Assembly: GCA_031282125.1 (NCBI GenBank)
Contig: JAITEH010000084.1
Span: forward strand, 1 to 6,968
Length of the DNA: 6,968 nucleotides
From: Campylobacteraceae bacterium
GTDB taxonomy: Bacteria; Campylobacterota; Campylobacteria; Campylobacterales; Campylobacteraceae
Direction: 5' to 3'
Positions 6,726-6,968 of the stretch are shown piece by piece. The notes beneath the pieces are model-generated. The model was not told the origin of the DNA and searched no databases. It was given only the letters and a program-made list of their open reading frames with translations. Positions within the stretch are counted from its first letter, which is position 1, and each line of letters begins with the position of its first letter. The position numbers and the translations under genes are program-made.

Positions 6726-6807
6726 TATAGCGTTATTTGGCTTGATAGGCATTGTGGTTCTTATCGGAATTGTAGCTTTGGTAAAGGTTACTTTTTTCGA
6801 TAACTAA
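6712..6807 (+). CDS. 31-residue single-pass membrane mini-protein overlapping rlmN
   Basis: An ATG inside the last codons of rlmN, in another frame, opens a 31-codon gene ending in TAA at 6805-6807. The peptide begins [10 protein letters not shown], continues as an unbroken hydrophobic Ile/Val/Leu/Gly helix to about residue 24, and ends LVKVTFFDN, with one Lys after the helix. That is a complete single transmembrane segment with almost no soluble part. AAGG (6701-6704) lies 7 nt before the start, a good ribosome-binding site although it also codes for rlmN. The 14-nt overlap implies translational coupling. C. jejuni, as I recall, has a small hydrophobic gene (Cj1714) directly after rlmN, which would support a real conserved gene. 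Function unknown. The risk is that it is a chance short frame. Confidence 0.6.
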   Translation: MGWLDIALFGLIGIVVLIGIVALVKVTFFDN

Positions 6808-6818
6808 GGTTTTTGGAG

Positions 6819-6824
6819 TATAAT
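6819..6824 (+). promoter_or_regulatory. Sigma-70-type -10 box for the right-edge gene
   Basis: A perfect TATAAT follows TTTTTGGAG, the T-rich lead-in typical of Campylobacterota housekeeping promoters; no -35 box is visible. Transcription would begin near 6830-6831, about 16 nt before ATG 6847, leaving just enough leader for the TAAGGG ribosome-binding site. The promoter begins right after the mini-protein stop, so the right-edge gene can be expressed apart from rlmN. No hairpin-plus-T terminator is seen between 6808 and 6846, so read-through from the operon is also possible. Confidence 0.65.
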
Positions 6825-6836
6825 TTCAAAATTATA
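6819..6836. repeat. Perfect 8-bp inverted repeat covering the -10 box
   Basis: TATAATTT (6819-6826) and AAATTATA (6829-6836) are exact reverse complements around a 2-bp centre. The palindrome covers the -10 hexamer and the expected transcription start, where a repressor would block polymerase. It has only loose resemblance to Fur- or PerR-type boxes. Pure AT arms make chance symmetry more likely, so an operator is only suggested. Confidence 0.4.
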
Positions 6837-6846
6837 AGGGATACTC

Positions 6847-6968
6847 ATGAATCTAAACGGTAAAGTAATTTCTGTGGTTATATTTTTGGTTTTTGTGTTT
6901 ATCGCCGTGTGTTTTGCGGTAAATTTCATCGACAATACATACAAATTGCCGCCCGAGCCCAATGCCCG
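6847..6968 (+). CDS. Membrane-anchored protein of unknown function, N-terminal part only
   Basis: Forty complete codons are visible before the window ends, with no stop. The protein starts MNLNGKVI, has an uninterrupted hydrophobic helix at residues about 7-26 (VISVVIFLVFVFIAVCFAVN) and then turns polar and proline-rich (FIDNTYKLPPEPNA). One Lys before the helix and acidic residues after it favour a cytoplasmic N-terminus and a periplasmic remainder, either an uncleaved anchor or a signal peptide. No lipobox is clear; the Cys at residue 22 lies inside the helix without an L-[AS]-[GA]-C context. Start support is strong: TAAGGG (6835-6840) 6 nt before ATG 6847 and a promoter at 6819. I do not recognise the family, and the missing part would be needed to name it. 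Confidence 0.7.
   Translation, partial: MNLNGKVISVVIFLVFVFIAVCFAVNFIDNTYKLPPEPNA

Overview
The window looks like chromosomal DNA from a member of the Campylobacterota (Epsilonproteobacteria), possibly a free-living Sulfurimonas/Sulfuricurvum-like lineage. The reasons are the gene content and order, an RNase J with a long Lys/Asn-rich N-terminal extension as in Helicobacter, and -10-centred promoters without clear -35 boxes. As I recall, H. pylori carries rlmN, kpsF/kdsD, rnj and ksgA next to each other (HP1428-HP1431). C. jejuni carries pseudouridine synthase, rnj, ksgA and rlmN near the end of its numbering (Cj1709c-Cj1713), close to dnaA. The genus is inference.

Layout: two gene blocks diverge from one 153-bp intergenic region (4196-4348). 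Leftwards on the minus strand run rsmA/ksgA, rnj, kdsD and a pseudouridine synthase cut by the window edge; they are separated by 25, 8 and -1 nt, so they form one operon. Rightwards on the plus strand run hisF, a short nucleoside-phosphorylase-like gene, rlmN and a 31-codon membrane mini-protein, each overlapping the next by 4, 1 and 14 nt. A new promoter at 6819 then drives a membrane-anchored protein that runs off the right edge. There are no tRNA or rRNA genes, mobile elements, CRISPR arrays or clear intrinsic terminators.

The theme is ribosome and RNA maintenance: RsmA (16S dimethylation), RlmN (23S/tRNA adenine C2 methylation), an RsuA/RluB-family pseudouridine synthase and RNase J. Two metabolic genes are interleaved: kdsD (Kdo synthesis for lipopolysaccharide) and hisF (histidine).

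The most notable hidden element is a near-perfect parS centromere-like site (5370-5385), which matches the 16-bp ParB-binding consensus recalled from Bacillus. It lies inside the phosphorylase-like coding sequence and is read there as Val-Pro-Arg-Glu-Thr. It would mark this region as an origin-proximal segregation locus. The host protein is itself unusual: about 50 residues shorter than MTA/SAH nucleosidases, with Asn at the position of their catalytic Asp. The rest of the window is ordinary housekeeping sequence.
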